Source: Ecdyonurus torrentis
Taxonomy: Eukaryota > Arthropoda > Insecta > Ephemeroptera > Heptageniidae
Direction: 5' to 3'
Assembly: GCA_949318235.1 (NCBI GenBank)
Contig: OX439129.1
Location: 19,547,066 to 19,611,065, forward strand
DNA: 64,000 bases
This document shows positions 1-14,238 of this stretch, in pieces; position 1 is the first letter of the stretch, and the number at the start of each line of letters is the position of its first letter. The notes under the pieces are model-generated. The model worked only from the letters and a program-made list of their open reading frames with translations, ran no database searches and had not been told where the DNA came from. Made by a program: the position numbers and the translations under genes.

Positions 1-2218
1 TATATTGCTGATATTGGTTAGATAAGACAAAACCGGTATTATATCACAGAATATTTCATAACAACTACCAGGTATATTATTTAATTTTTTTTGTTTAAAT
101 GACGTCAAATAATTTTGTAAGAATAGCAGATATTTTTCTACGAAATTTAATAACAGTGTTATAGAAATTTTATTTGGCACTTACGCATTAACTAATGATA
201 ATTCACGGCTTCATTAACGGTGAAATCAGGTTTAAACCAAACTGTTTTATACTACAATTTTTAGTTTACAAAAAGTAAATATAATAATTTAATCTATACA
301 GTTTTGTTAATAATACGTACATAAATATGTTTATATGATTTTAATTTCAACGTTAATGATAACCATGGTATTTACAGTAGTTCTAATTTGATAATTTTAA
401 AATATGGTTCATTAATAAAATACTTTTCATAGATTGTGAAGACTAGCTATATTTTAAATAAAGCTCGTTGAATTAAATAAAACAATTTGTTATTTTTATT
501 AATGGCTTGTTTTGCTGTATTCAAAGCAGTAGTACTACGGTGAAGTTTTTTATAGAGAAATAGATTTGAAATTAAAATTACAGATAAAACTTTACTATTT
601 CCTTTGTAAATAATAATTGTAATTTTTTAACACAAAAATAAAAGTAATGTCGTGTAAACAATAAGCTATATTTCTAACTGAAATTGTTAAGTGAGCTCCA
701 TAAGAATGCATGTTGTTTTGATACAATAATTAACAATTCCAATTGGGGTTAGGTGTAAGAGTGGACCAGACATTTTGTCAGGCTTTTTTTTTTCTTTTTT
801 TTTTTAATAAAGACGATTTTTTATTTATTTAATTAGAAAAAGCTTATTGTGAACAAGAATTAAAACATGGTTGTTGTTCTTCCGATTGTTATATAGTAAC
901 AAATTAAAAAAATAAAAACTCGTTCTTACCTTAGCATAATTATGTAAGAAATTGAAAATAGTTCAAAAAAGTGAAAATAATAGAAATGAAGCCTACAGTT
1001 CAAGGAAAAATAAAGAAAAGTTTTTTTTTTAATAAAATAAAAAATGATGTATAAAAAAACGTAAATCAAATGAGGTCTGACAGATATATTGCAAAATTTA
1101 CAATAATAAAAATGTAATAAAAAATTATATGAATATACATCATAAAAAAAATAATAATAAAAAATCGATCGATTATCTATTATTTCAAATTGATCAATAA
1201 AAAGTCATAAAAATAATTTTGTGATAATAATCTTTTCACATAAAAGAATGAAAAGTATTATTATGCTATACATTACATAACCAACTTTAACTTCTTTTGC
1301 GTAAATCTGAGTCAGTTAGTGCAATTTCTTCATGGTCATATACAATTATTGTAGATAATTATACATTTATTACTGTAGTATACACTTCGAGTAGAATGAC
1401 AATTAAATTTTTTGATGAAGTGTTTGGCCTCGATGTCACGCATCATCTCGCTTCACTTATTATCTCAATACTCCCAATGTTCAGGCCTTACTCTCCAATA
1501 CTCAATATTGTTTATTTTCAATGTAGGAGTTCTTATGAAAAATGAAAACTACTATGAAGAAAATGTATACGTAGTTACTAGTTACTAAAACATTTCCAAA
1601 TTTTAAACCTCATTTCATATTTTTTTAATTAAATTATTTTCTAAATATTCTTTGTAACTAAATGACTCTAAATACTTATGCATACATTAAAAATATAATA
1701 TAAAAAATGGTTCATTGTTCTATATACGATGAGTGTCTAAAAAATTAGTTTTCACAATTCTAAATTTCCAAAATAAAACATCCAGCTTCTTAAATACGAT
1801 TTAACTTTTGAGATATGCTATGAATTTAACTTCAACATTTTAGGTTTTTATTGTATTACTATATTATTCTGTAAGTGTTCAAAAAATTCAAAATTAACTG
1901 GTATAAATAAAAGCAGCGATAAGCTTTAAGTGTAAGATATTAAAAATAGCCTAAAATAAAAGTTAAAAAATGCGCTTGAGTAAGGATAGGATTTTTATTT
2001 GTGAATTTGATATTAAAATATATTTGTTTCATTCTATAAGTATAGGCCGGAGAACATGAATTGTTATAGAACTAACAGATTACAAGCAATTTTAAGGCCT
2101 GTACATAGAGGGTAATTTTTCTCAGTGATTTTGCAATGCTGAGATTCGCACGAGGTAAGAGTGCAGGTATGATAAAGGCGGTGCCTCTCGCTCGCTCTCG
2201 CGGTCACAGATCACTGAC

Positions 2219-2240
2219 CACGTGGTTACATAACCACGTG
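2219..2240. promoter_or_regulatory. Perfect inverted pair of CACGTG E-boxes
   Basis: The arms CACGTGGTTA and TAACCACGTG are separated by two bases, giving a perfect 10-bp inverted repeat with a CACGTG E-box in each arm. It sits in a GC-richer patch (about 2140-2275) in otherwise AT-rich sequence upstream of the DUOXA exons. CACGTG is the core site of bHLH factors such as the Myc/Max, USF and Clock classes. A regulatory role is inferred only from motif and composition. Confidence 0.3.
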
Positions 2241-2656
2241 CTAGCCACCCGGGACACGCCTCCCTATCACCTGCTCAATTAAACAAAATCATAATTAATT
2301 AAATATATGAATATTAATATTTACTTTTGAAAGTGATTAATTTATTATTGTATTAGCCCAATGGTTTTCATATTGAGATAAGTTTTAGATTTAAAACTAC
2401 TTTATATATAGCCTTGCGAGATAAAAGCATGACTATTTTAATATTTTATTGCCTTCAGAACTATTATTAATAATTATTGATTTCGATTACAGTGATTGTA
2501 AAATGACCATTAATTTTTTCTTCATCATCATTAAAATCTTATCTTTTACACACAAAACGTGGTAATACTTAATACAGTACTAATACTACGCACACTTAGG
2601 TGAAATTTTTGCATTGCTAACTTATTTTAAAGCAAAAAAATGAAAGAATTGTCTGC

Positions 2657-2695
<39 letters not shown>
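2657..2695. repeat. (AG)n microsatellite
   Basis: A dinucleotide AG run with one AAAG interruption, inside the presumed DUOXA upstream intron. Confidence 0.85.
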
Positions 2696-3838
2696 CTTTT
2701 CAGTTTGTCCGTATATATTTACTATACATATAATTACAAAAACATATTAACATCAAAGTACATTTTAATTACCTTAAGAAAAAAAATATTTAAAGAAGTA
2801 TAAGACATAAAATTAAATGAAATTCATATGAATTTGAAAAGTAGTTATTAAATTTTGTAATATTAAACCACTTGTCTACAAATCAAACAGTTTCATGCTC
2901 GACGTTATGTTAAATTTTATGAAGCATGACACATAAATTACTCCATGCTAATGTCATTTTTTTTTAATTTGTTGGTCTACAGATATAATTATTCAGTACA
3001 AACTGTCACAATTATTATGCAAGCTTGTTGACATTTTAACGTTCTATTTATTATTATTAATATTTAAAAGATAGGCGGTGAATATCAAAGGCAGCAACAA
3101 AAAGTGTTTGTTTTGTTAGGGGAGTATCCTAAAGATTAGGCAATTTGTCGGACACATGTAACTAAATAGACGTTAACATGAGGCTAACGATTACAATTAC
3201 AGTAATTAAGGTATATAATTAAGTACATATATAAGGTATTGCGATAAATGTATTCCAGTTTTATGTCATATATAATATATTAATATATTAAAATGAAGTT
3301 GTGATTTTTTTCTTCTAAATAAATAAAACATTAAAGTAATAGGAAAATTTTCATATAAACATACAATCGGAATATGAAATGTATGGTTAAGCATATTTTA
3401 TTTTAATGTATTGTATGGTTATATGTTTATTATTTGTTTATAACAGTGTTAACTCAATTGTATATTTTTGGGGGGTTATTGTATAATAATGGTATTGAGT
3501 ATCTACTATCTATACTATGAAACGTTGTAATGTACTAGTCAAGAACATGTAATATGGTTGAAATAAAGCTATGTACGTTTCTTAATAAATTGTATTTTTT
3601 AACGAGAGGGAATTTAAAAATAAAGATAATAATGTATATAATTTATTTTATTGTAAACGTGTTCTTCTTGATCAAAGAATAGAGACACGAATTATAATTC
3701 ATAATTATAACTTATTAATTGCTTAAAAATTACAAGGGTCATTATTTTTTTTTTAGCATTTAAAGTAGTTCAAATAAATGTAAATCATATTTCTGTATAT
3801 TATTAGTTAATCCTAATTTCTTGACTTTAACGTTTCAG

Positions 3839-6800
3839 CGCCACTTGCCGCGTACAATGAGAGCGAGTTGGGAGACAAAGAAGACATCGACTTCAATGAG
3901 AGGTTCCAGTGGAGTGGTCCAGATGAGATGCAGGAGAGATATCGCGCGGCATTAGAGCGAGGTCTACCCTTCCCCATCCTTACTGTAGCTGAGATCCTCA
4001 ATATGGACCAGGAGGGTTTCTCCTGGGGACGTCAGTACCGCGAGGCAGGATACTATGCTGGAATTTTACTCTGGTAATTATGAGAAGCTTTCACATATCT
4101 GCAACACAAAACAACTAATTTCTCCTTAATTAATATTTAAAAGGATATATTTAATTGTTACACTAAGAAAAGTCTGAGTTATAGATGTATACTTATAGTT
4201 GATGTTTAATAACATGCTACAAGGACTAGATTGTAAATAAAAGTAAGTGTATGGTACCACACGATACAGTAGAATTAATAAAGTTGTTATTGTGAGGTGA
4301 TTGAATGTTTTACCTCTCCCACACCACGCACTGCCAGTCACCGACATTCCTCACTCACGTATATACTTGATACTGTACCTCCTGTGGAGATTTGTTCATA
4401 ATTAACTATATTTAAAAATTGCACAACAACAACAATCACGGTTGTTAATGTTTTAATTACAACTCAAAGTATAAATAATTATTGACTTTCCTTTTTTTTT
4501 TCTTTGTAGAATATAGAAAAAGTTTCTTCCTCGTACTTCATTAGTTTTCAGTTTATGTAAATTGTATCTTAAATTGCATCATTTAAGCAAAACAATTGTG
4601 TATAGACCGGTTGCACTCATATTTAAGAGCCACCATTTTGCTGATTATAAATACATAAGCCAGCATAGGGAAAACGTCATTTTTATTTTTTTTAATAGCA
4701 AAAGAAGCTTCAAACCTCAATCAAAGACTTATTTCTAGCTCCTAATAAGCTCAAAGAATATGAGAAAAATTCATTCAGTTGAAATAAACTCTTATTTAGT
4801 GAAAAATTAGGAGAAATGATATTTCCCCTATGCTGGACAATACATTAGGCACCACAAACATGGCGACAAAGCGCAAGGATGTGAAAGGGGTCTATAGGCA
4901 GCCATGTTTAGTCATTATTTACCTATTCATTCGGACAATATTTTAACATACAATAAATTTGATTGCACAAAAGTTTAATGTTTTTAATGGAGATTACATA
5001 AAATCTAACTTATTGCAATTTGAAAATAATGAAATATAAAATATACTTTAACGTAATAAAAATGAACAGACTAGAAATTTTTAGTTGTAGAACACTCTCA
5101 CGCACACGCAAAGTTTTTAATGCGAGCGCAAAGGGGTTGACATAAATTGAATTCAAAGTTTTTATTACAAAGTGTGATTAATGATTATTATAGATATAAG
5201 TTTGACTATATTATTTTGTTGTAACGCTATACAATTTTGTTATATTCATTGACCTATGATTTTATAGGTTTCCATGATTTGTTTTTATTATCTTGCTTTA
5301 ATATCCTTTCTTTTGAAAAATATAAATTTATTACGTGATATTAAATTAAACTAAGGCATATTAAAAAAGTTTTTATTGAATTTAATTTCACAGTAATATC
5401 AAAGTGTATAGTTATTATGTTGTAAAATGAATATTCTGAAAACGGAACGAAAATATTTTAGCTGAAGTCAATTTTTTTAAAATATATTCCGTTTATGTAA
5501 TTTATCGATATAATTTATAACATGATATTATGTCCATTGTATTTTATACTATATTTTGGATATTTTAGTTCTATGTACTTAGCCTATTTTATCTTATAGA
5601 GTTAGATATTAATATTAGATACCTGTTTTTAAGCTCAACTTAACAAAAACGAGGAAAATAGTTCGACGATGCTGTTGCGGCTAAACCACACTTCTACTTT
5701 TAGTGGGTTTGTGGGGTTTGCTTACTTTCAAGCATCTATCTATAATTCTATTATTCTATATACGTTTATCGCGATATAGCCATAGAAACACTCATCTACA
5801 TTTATCGCGACTTCTATTAGAAATAGAAGTGTTTTACACTTGTTGTCGCGATAAATGTCTATGGCTATCCCGACAAACGTAGATGCATGAAAATGATCAA
5901 AAACACTTAAAATAGAAGTTCGGTTTAGCCGCAACAGCATCGGCATAAGTTTCTCCTTGAATTAAAGTTTGTATAGGTTTTAATTACTTATAACACTGAA
6001 TTTAATTGGCGCCTCAGAGGCGAGATAGGCATAGGGATAGGGAGGAAAAGAGGGAGAGAAACAATGCAGTTTGAATTACAGCCAGTAAGTTTGAACTTGT
6101 TATCTAATGTACACCGTGCAAGTGACGTCAGCAGAGAAAAATTTAATTACTTAGGTGATAAAAGCTTGGCTGGCGCGATATTATACCAACGTCAAGATAC
6201 AACAAAGAGGCGGGAGTTAATTCTTAATTTATTACATTTTTATCTTTTGTCGTCATATACATTTTTTTTAAACATGAATTATTATTATTACTAAAATAGA
6301 AAATATATAATTATAATAATTCAAAATTTAATCAATAGAAAAAAATATATAAAATTAATTAAATAAATATCATAATTTATTTGAATTTAGATAAAAAGAA
6401 ATTACATTCGTTACATTTTTGTGATAATGTATATTTTGTAATGATAAAAATTACTAGAGTTTAAATTTCTGATTTGTTTATCTTAAATATTAATTTATTA
6501 CTCCAGTAAAAAAAAAAAAAAAAAAAAAAATAGTGCTAAAATTTATTTCAGATTTTATTTTTTGATAAAAATAGTAATTGTGTAATGCAGAAAATGTTTT
6601 TTGAGTTAAGTTGTAAGAAATATTTTATGGAAAGTGTTTAAAATTATTAGGCAAATGTATTTTAATTGTATTGCTTAAATACGTAAGTTAGACTCATTAG
6701 AATGATAAATTTTTTATGAATAAAAACTTCATAGAAGCATTATTCTCGTTACATAAAGTTTATAATTCTTAGCTTTACAAATTTACGCATCTTGTGTAAT

Positions 6801-9145
6801 AAACAAGAAATTAATTTAATCAAGGTAACACTACCACTGTGTTGCAACAAGCAATGGACAGAAAACAAAATTAGTATAAGAAAGAAAAAAAAAATAGCGG
6901 ATTTATGTTGTATATGTGTAGTAAATTGTGATCTAATCATCTTTATTTTTACTTAATATTTCATTGCAACTTTGTTCAAATTAATGACATGAAATTAACG
7001 TAATGTTGATGTTTGACAGGGCGTCGTTTGCTGCCTGGCTGCTGATGAACCTGCTGTTGGTGATGGTACCACGATATGGCGCATACACCATGGCACTTAC
7101 TGGGGGGTTGCTGCTATGTGCGGACCTCGCGTATTACGCTCTGTTACCCGAGGCTCCCCTCGTACTCAGGTTTGAGACTGGACTGCTCCACTTCCGCCTT
7201 GGCTGGTGTTTCTGGCTCGTGCTAGCAGCAGGTAAAACTACATAGGACTGATCATGCCATTTTCTAACTATACGTTTATACATACACATACGTTTTATAA
7301 TCACATAATATAATGATATATTATCACGTAGTATAATGTTCAAATATCTAAACTATCATGAACTGATACCAAACTAGATTGAATGTTTTTTACAGGAAAA
7401 ATTATTAAGTTGATTCTAGCAGCATGTTGCTAAAAGTGACAGAAGATGAAGACTTCCGTGGATCTCGCTCAATATTATATAACTTATCATTCTCCTCTAA
7501 ACTTTTGAAGCAAACTTGACATGAACTTGTAAAACATATTTTTGTCAATTCTCATCCATAGTTGGAAACACATAAGTATGCATGGAAAAAATTTCCTTCC
7601 TATCTGAAGACGTTCTTGTAATAGTTCCTATAGATTGTTCTCTATATCTCCTTAACATAAAAGCTGTCTTATTTTTACCTTATTACAAATTAAAAAATCC
7701 ATTATCTGAAATATCAAAATCCATTTCAAATTTCAATAACAATTTTAAGAAGAAATAAATGTTAAAAACATTTTTAAAGGTAAAAATAAGTCCAGTCCGG
7801 TCCTATGACTAGTGTGAATAATATATAGCATTATTATTCCAGCTAGAGCACTTGAATTACAAAATACTTTAAAAGCCTTGAACTTAAACTTATTGTAATT
7901 AAATTCCAAACTTTTGTATTTTCCTTTTCAGTAAAAAAAAAAAAAAGAAAAGAAAAAGAAAAAGAAAAAGAAAAAAAAAGTATTTTAACCAATAAATTTT
8001 AAATTATTTGATTTTTTTCATTATTATTTAAAAATATATATATAATAGATATAAATTTAAAATTGAAAGATTGATAGTTAGATATCATTCATCATTATTA
8101 TCGTTGCTATTTTTTGAGAAGCAAAATAAGCATTAATAAATTTTAATAATCCGGACAAGCTCGTGTAATTTTTCTTTTGAATTAATCACTTGGTAAAAAC
8201 AATTGTCAAGTTATTTTTATTATTAAAAATTGGCTGGTCACTAATGTAATATACATGACTTATCGATCTATCGATTGATTGCTAACGTACGTGTTTGTAG
8301 GTGGTATTTGCGCAGTGATAGGCCTGACAATCGCCGCAGTGGACCTGGTGTTCCCACATCACTTCTCCACGATACTCGAGGTAGACTACGACACTGCATA
8401 TGATCGTCACGTGATCATTGAGGACAGCAGACACCGCGGACGTAAGAAGAAGAGCGGAAGTGTGAGCACAGTGGGCTCACCAAGCAAAGCACCAAACTCA
8501 GGACTCGAGGAACCTCCAGGTGTCGGCCAGTGGGGCTCCAAGATTCTTAGGTATATATTTATTATTTTATTTCAATCTAATTTCATTTGAAACTTAATTA
8601 TGAAGCAAACGTAGAAAAATTACAGGGTAAATTTTGTAAATAACTTTGAAATATCTTATTAAAAAAAAAAAAGAAGTTTTGGACCTAATTTGTTTGTTTT
8701 GTTTGACAGACGTTTGTCTAAACGTGAGAAAGGAGACGAACAACAACGCCAGCAAGGTGTCGAAAACAATGCATTTGAAATGGATCCTCCCAAGTCCCCC
8801 TGGAGCTACCCTCACATGATGCAACATCACATGCACTCGCCCCCTCACCGTGGTCTCGAGAGAGCTCTACCTGCTAGGTTTACCGCGGCTGATGTCGCTA
8901 GACAAAGACTGGAAGACCGACGCATCGTGAGCGGCGGTGCAAGACGTGTTCCCGTCACTAGGAACGGCGTCGTATCTATGGCAGCGTTCCGACGTTCTGA
9001 TTCTCAAGAGAGTACAGCAAGTAGTAGCAGCAATGCCTCGAGTTTCGGGCTTGGTTTTCTACGTGGTAGTATGCAGAACATCAATGCTCCTGTCGCGATT
9101 CACAGAGAACTAGCACCAGTCCCATCAAGACTCTCCATGCAATAA
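3839..9145 (+). CDS. DUOXA: Dual oxidase maturation factor (DUOXA / mol family), 3' four exons
   Basis: Partial gene, 5' end outside the window. Coding exons are 3839-4073, 7020-7231, 8301-8550 and 8710-9145 (TAA stop). All junctions are GT/AG and keep one frame, giving 376 residues after an initial split codon. The first exon carries the family's IDFNERFQW stretch, a conserved GLPFPILTVAE segment and FSWGRQYREAGYY. Exons 2-3 encode three hydrophobic segments (around AGILLWASFAAWLLMNLLLV, YTMALTGGLLLCADLAYYAL and the segment joining FWLVLAAG to GICAVIGLTIAAVDLVF). This matches the multi-pass DUOXA proteins that escort dual oxidase from the ER to the cell surface for hydrogen peroxide production. 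The cytosolic tail is long and polar, with a KKK cluster, His/Met-rich PHMMQHHMHS and a Ser-rich patch, more like the arthropod mol/NIP form than the short vertebrate tails. A candidate poly(A) signal AATAAA is at 10010-10015. Confidence 0.88.
4660..4836. repeat. Short TIR element (MITE-like) in DUOXA intron
   Basis: Terminal inverted repeats: CCAGCATAGGG at the left and CCCTATGCTGG at the right, with weaker pairing inward (AAACGTCATTT against AAATGATATTT). The span is 177 bp with no ORF. It lies in the intron between the first two visible DUOXA exons. The flanking duplication is not clear, so the family is unknown. Confidence 0.5.
5668..5942. repeat. TIR element (MITE-like) in DUOXA intron
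   Basis: Long inverted termini: GATGCTGTTGCGGCTAAACC at the left pairs perfectly with GGTTTAGCCGCAACAGCATC at the right. Pairing continues imperfectly inward through CTTCTA and TAGAAG. The middle holds several TATCGCGA / TTATCGCGA motifs in both orientations, so the whole 275 bp can fold into a hairpin. No ORF and no convincing target-site duplication. Confidence 0.65.
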
Positions 9146-12100
9146 TACACTTTATTTATATCTTGGATTTCCAACTTTCATACAGTGCCATTGTACACAG
9201 AGTGACATAACCCCCACCCATCCATCCCACCCACATTTTATTAAATTTAATTTGACATGGAAGCTGCAGAATATGTATAGTAGTTAGTTTATTTCATACT
9301 TATAAACTAAAGATACTGTACTATAGAATCATTCTTTTTTGCATAAAAAAAATTAGATTATAGATTAAACAAAACAAAAACAAAAAAAAAAAAAAAAAGG
9401 CAAAATATTATTTTGCATTAAAATCAACTTCCATGTGTTTAATTAATGCTCGAGCAAAAGCTATATGGAAATTCAACTAAAAATTTTAGGTTTATTATAG
9501 CTTTCGGATGGAATAATGCTTGATGCCTTTGATAACCCAATGAATTTAAAGTAAACTAATTGCAGTAAAATAGTATAGTGTGTTTTAAATACAAATTGTG
9601 ACAAATTTGAAATACTTCGATCTTTGATATAAAGTGATTATAATGTCTTCAAACTAGACAATTTTCTATAATGAAAAGTATTACGTAATTATTTTAATTT
9701 ATTAAAAAAAAAACATTATATTTTAAATTTAAACCAATTAAAGTGATAATATTAACATAATTAATTAAACTGTGTATAATTATATTGTGTAAAGACATTT
9801 TTATTTTATATGTTTGATATTATAATGATAAGAAATGTGCTGTGTTATTATTGGTAACAATGGTTTGTATTGTTGCCGTTTGTACCGATTTATAGGTTAG
9901 TTTTGTAAAAAAAAATAATGTCTTAGCTTCCTCTGCAATAGTTTCATACTGTTAACTGAAATGTACTGAAATTAAAATATTAATTCATTATTCTCTGAAA
10001 TATGGTTTTAATAAAAATAGAGACTCAATATTCAGGTCATAGTGTTCTTTTTCTAACATTATTAAAATTTCAAATTTAACTTACGTCCATACTATGTAAG
10101 AAAATTTTAATTATCGATAAAATTTCAATAATACACGTCTTTTGAAATCAAATTTCTCATTGTGAAAATTTAATATACACTTCAAAAGGTTATTCTTTTT
10201 TAAGTTTATATTATTATTTATTTTTCAACTGACTTTTTTTTTCTTTTTTTTTTTTCAAGATATATAATACAAGATCATAAAGATTATCAAGATCTTTACA
10301 TTTCAGTAATAAAAAAGAACATGTGCCACAATTTTAATATATTCATAAAAATTCCTGAAAAAAATGAGCAGCTTTTGTTCCTTTTTTATTTCTTTAACAG
10401 ATTTTTTTTATCAAGTCCTGCTTTTAGTTCTGAAAAAAAATCACAATTTTTCCCTCCTTTAATAGTTTTTCTGCCCATAAATCGTAATAATTTTTTTTTT
10501 TTTAATGTTACAATTTTTATAGCTTGCTGTGAATTATGTATAAATAAAACTAACTTAATATTTATGAAACCATTTAAATAATAATAATAAAAAAAATTAT
10601 TGCATTTTTTTCTTTTATAACAAAAAAAAAAGAAAAAAAATACTGAAGTATAAAAATGGTAATTTTTTTTTGTACATATTATAGTGCTTTATTTTGGTAG
10701 AGAAATTTTTAACTTATGCTTTGCGTGTTTGAAAATTATTTTCAATGTAAATATAAATGTAAATGTATTTTAGAATTTATTAATAAATTATATTCAATGC
10801 TTTTTTTTATAATAATAATAATATAAATATATTTTTTTGTGTTTTATTTGTTTTTCCGGAAAAAATTAGTAGTAGATGTTAATATCATTCATGAAGAGCA
10901 TTAATCTATACAAATTGTATTTATATTCATATGATTGTGTGGATATAAAAGACTTTTATAATAATTAAATATAAAAATCTCAAAAGTCATTAAATATATA
11001 TTTAAAAATATAAACATAGATCTGTAAACTTGTGTACTAAAAAAAATTATATCAAATTTATTAAAATTTATTTAAATATTTCTTAAATTTTGAAGCCATC
11101 TATTATTTTTAAGTTTAAAAAATGGTATACTACGTTTGAAAGCTTATCTTATATCTTATATACAATATAAACTTGTTTAATTCTTCTTCTAGACATAAAT
11201 TAAGTTTGTTAGTCTAATTAATAGCAGCAATAGTATTTTTATAAATCGATATGAATTTGAAACTTATTGTTATGTAATTCTAGAAAACATGAACTAAAGT
11301 TGAGCCATGCTAACATGCTGCAATATCTTCTTTGTGCAATAAATTTAATAGCCTAGTATCTCCATATAAAAACATTAAACATGTATTGCATAGTGCAAAT
11401 ATTGCTATTTTTGAACAGCCTATAAGATAATGGATCAAATAAATGGTCACCAGTTTAGAATTTATGTATAATAAAATCATTTAAACTCATGTTTTACATT
11501 CTTAATTTCCACACATTCGAACATTCTTATTCGTGGCAAAATGATTTAAGCCTCTAGATAGTTTTTGATAGCCCTGATCACATCTTTGTTTATTATGCAA
11601 TAAAAATTCATCATATTTATGGAATATAATTAATTATTTATTTATTTTTACACTTTTATAAAGATTGCACAATTTATTATCATAGCAAAAAATGCAAATG
11701 TGATAATATTTCTATAGGTAATTTGAATAACATGATGATTATAAAGCAAAAGGAAAAGAGTAAAATAAAGCATCATTAACTCCAATTGTAAGTTTAAATT
11801 ACACGCGGCGGTCACGCAAACAGCTTGAAATTTTTGCATATCAGTAACTTGAACTCTTTTGCAAAATAATAGGAGCGTAATTACTGGAAATTGATACCAA
11901 TTTGTATATAAGCATTTTCTTTGCTATATAAATTAGCTAATAATAATCACTTCTATATAAATGTTAATTTTGTTATTGCAAAGGTTATTATATTTCTATT
12001 TTTAAATCTGAATACTTATTTTCTTTATATTTCAGGAAAATTAAATAATAATTGGTTCTTGTATAAATTTTATCACATATTGTGATTCTTATTCTTTTGA

Positions 12101-14206
12101 TTTCAAATAAAAAAATTATTAAATTTACTCCATGATGGTAAAAATAGTTTATAAGATAAAATAAATGTAGGGAGTTTTTTCGAACTAACAAAGTGCCTTG
12201 AAAAATAAATTTTTATTGAATAATTTTGATATCGGTGTCTTCATACAGTATTATAACTGAAAATTTCATCATTAAAGGCATAGACAACATGAAAACATAA
12301 GCATTTACATTACAAAACACATGATGAGACTTACATAAATAACATTGATTGGTCTCAAAACCCAACTGTAGCGCCGTAGCAGTGATCAGAAAATTTTGAT
12401 TTATGCAACCTGCACAACATTTTCATACTACTTTTTGCATGTTTCTGACGTCATAAACAGAAATATTCACGCAAATTGCATACTTTACAGTATTTTCACG
12501 CTCTCTTGTGGGGTCACATTTACATTCTGTTAAAAATTATCATCAGTTTTGTAAATCCCATTTTGTGTTTAATGATTACAAAGAACGTGTTGTTTCATGT
12601 TTTCTATGCCTTTAGTATTTTTTGTCACTTTTACTGTAAGATAAATAATACTTTTTTTTTTTTCAAAGAAAAGTTAAACAAATTTATGATATAACTTTCG
12701 TCTTGGTAATGCTTAAATAAAAAAAATAAAAAAAAATTGTTTAATTTTTTTGCTAGAAAATATAATCTGTCAAATAAATAAATTTTTAGAAGATTTCAAT
12801 TGCTTTCGTTTATACCCTACACTATATGTAAATTCATTAAAATATAATTTTTTTTTCAAGTATAATTATTTTTTTGATAACTTAACAAGATTATTGTATA
12901 AAATTATTTTTAAGTTTGCTGAAGGTACATTTTGTAACATGCAAGTATGCAGTCTACAATAACAAGATTAGAGTTTATTTTATCGTGTAAGTACATGCAA
13001 TAAAAATAAAAACCTTAACAGAGTGAAGGGAAGTTAACCTTGCTTCATGATAAATTTAACTTATCAAATTTTAAGATTATATATCTCTGTATATAACAAA
13101 GTTCTATAATGTCAAATTTACTAAGTGAATCACTGAACAAACTATAAATTTATTAAAAACTTAGCATCATATCTTCCATATATTCTAGTGAGATGATACG
13201 TTTCTCGCTTGCAATTTTTTTTTTAATTCTTATAAAATAAATAAAATATTGATTAATTGTGGATCTTAAAACAGGAATCTGTTCGTTACCACTTTTTTGT
13301 TAAATGATAATAAATTAATGCTTGAATTTTCAGCATCTTGTTACATTTTCAACAAGCATCTAGAAATTATTCATTTTTGAACTATTCAATGGCACAATGT
13401 CATTAATTTATCTGCTCTTTCCTAGTCAATTTTAAAATACCTTACTAATAATAATAATACACCTTGGCTTATAGAAGTTGTGTTAAGAAGAAATAATAAT
13501 AATAATTCAGACCTCTAAGTGATAAAAATGATTTTATAATAATATAATTATACTTATCTTGTATGTAAATTATAAAGATGTCAACTCTAGAAGTATAAAA
13601 ACAAATTTTTTAACTCGAGCCGAACGAACAAACAATTCAAAAATGTTAAAAAGTGCGTTTCCTCATCCTGCTCAAGTCAACTAATTTGTTAGCAACGTTG
13701 AATAGAAGAGCTCTGATGTTAAAAATGAATGTGATAAAGACATTCAAAGATGATACTCGAAGGAAGAAGCTATGTGTATCGAAGTTGAGGTCTGGCAAGG
13801 TACTGTGACTCTGCAAAGATGTAAAACATGGTCCCCTCCTTATTCTTACTTCATCATACCTTCACACCAAAGGTAAACAAGCGAAGTAGCAAACATCGTA
13901 TATCAACCTGATATCATTTACATAGCGAGTGAAAAGAACAGGGTATTAACTTCTTTTCTTTGTGAACCAAATAAAAAGTATTACATACTGATAGCGAGCT
14001 TCATTATATGCATTATACAAGCTTAACTTTTGAAATTATGTAATTGTTTTAAACTTTTTACTGCTCTTTTCCTTTTGGTAATAACAGATTTTGTGAGTTA
14101 TTAATTACTATCTTGTTTTAGAAATAAAGAAAGAGACTTTGATTATTTATACCACATTTGTTATTATATTGTACATAATTATTACATGTACCTTACTTTA
14201 AAGTGC

Positions 14207-14238
<32 letters not shown>

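Larger units (their letters stand above)
1..3838 (+). other. Upstream intronic sequence of the DUOXA gene, no exon recognised
   Basis: This stretch is AT-rich and ends at a splice acceptor (TTTCAG, last base 3838) that opens the first visible DUOXA exon. That exon begins mid-codon, so at least one more coding exon lies to the left, and this stretch is inferred to be mostly intron. The only compositionally different part is a GC-richer patch at about 2140-2275 with two E-boxes. An (AG)n run sits at 2657-2695. No other coding signal was seen. Confidence 0.5.

Noticed and set aside
6064..6294. Exon-like MQFELQP followed by GTAAGT in the DUOXA intron, after a GC-richer GGCGCCTCAGAGGCG stretch
   Set aside because: There is no protein match and no partner exon in frame; it may be a chance donor.
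13590..13960. Higher-complexity patch with a possible short exon (MLKMNVIKTFKDDTRRKK)
   Set aside because: No acceptor, no family match and no neighbouring exon.
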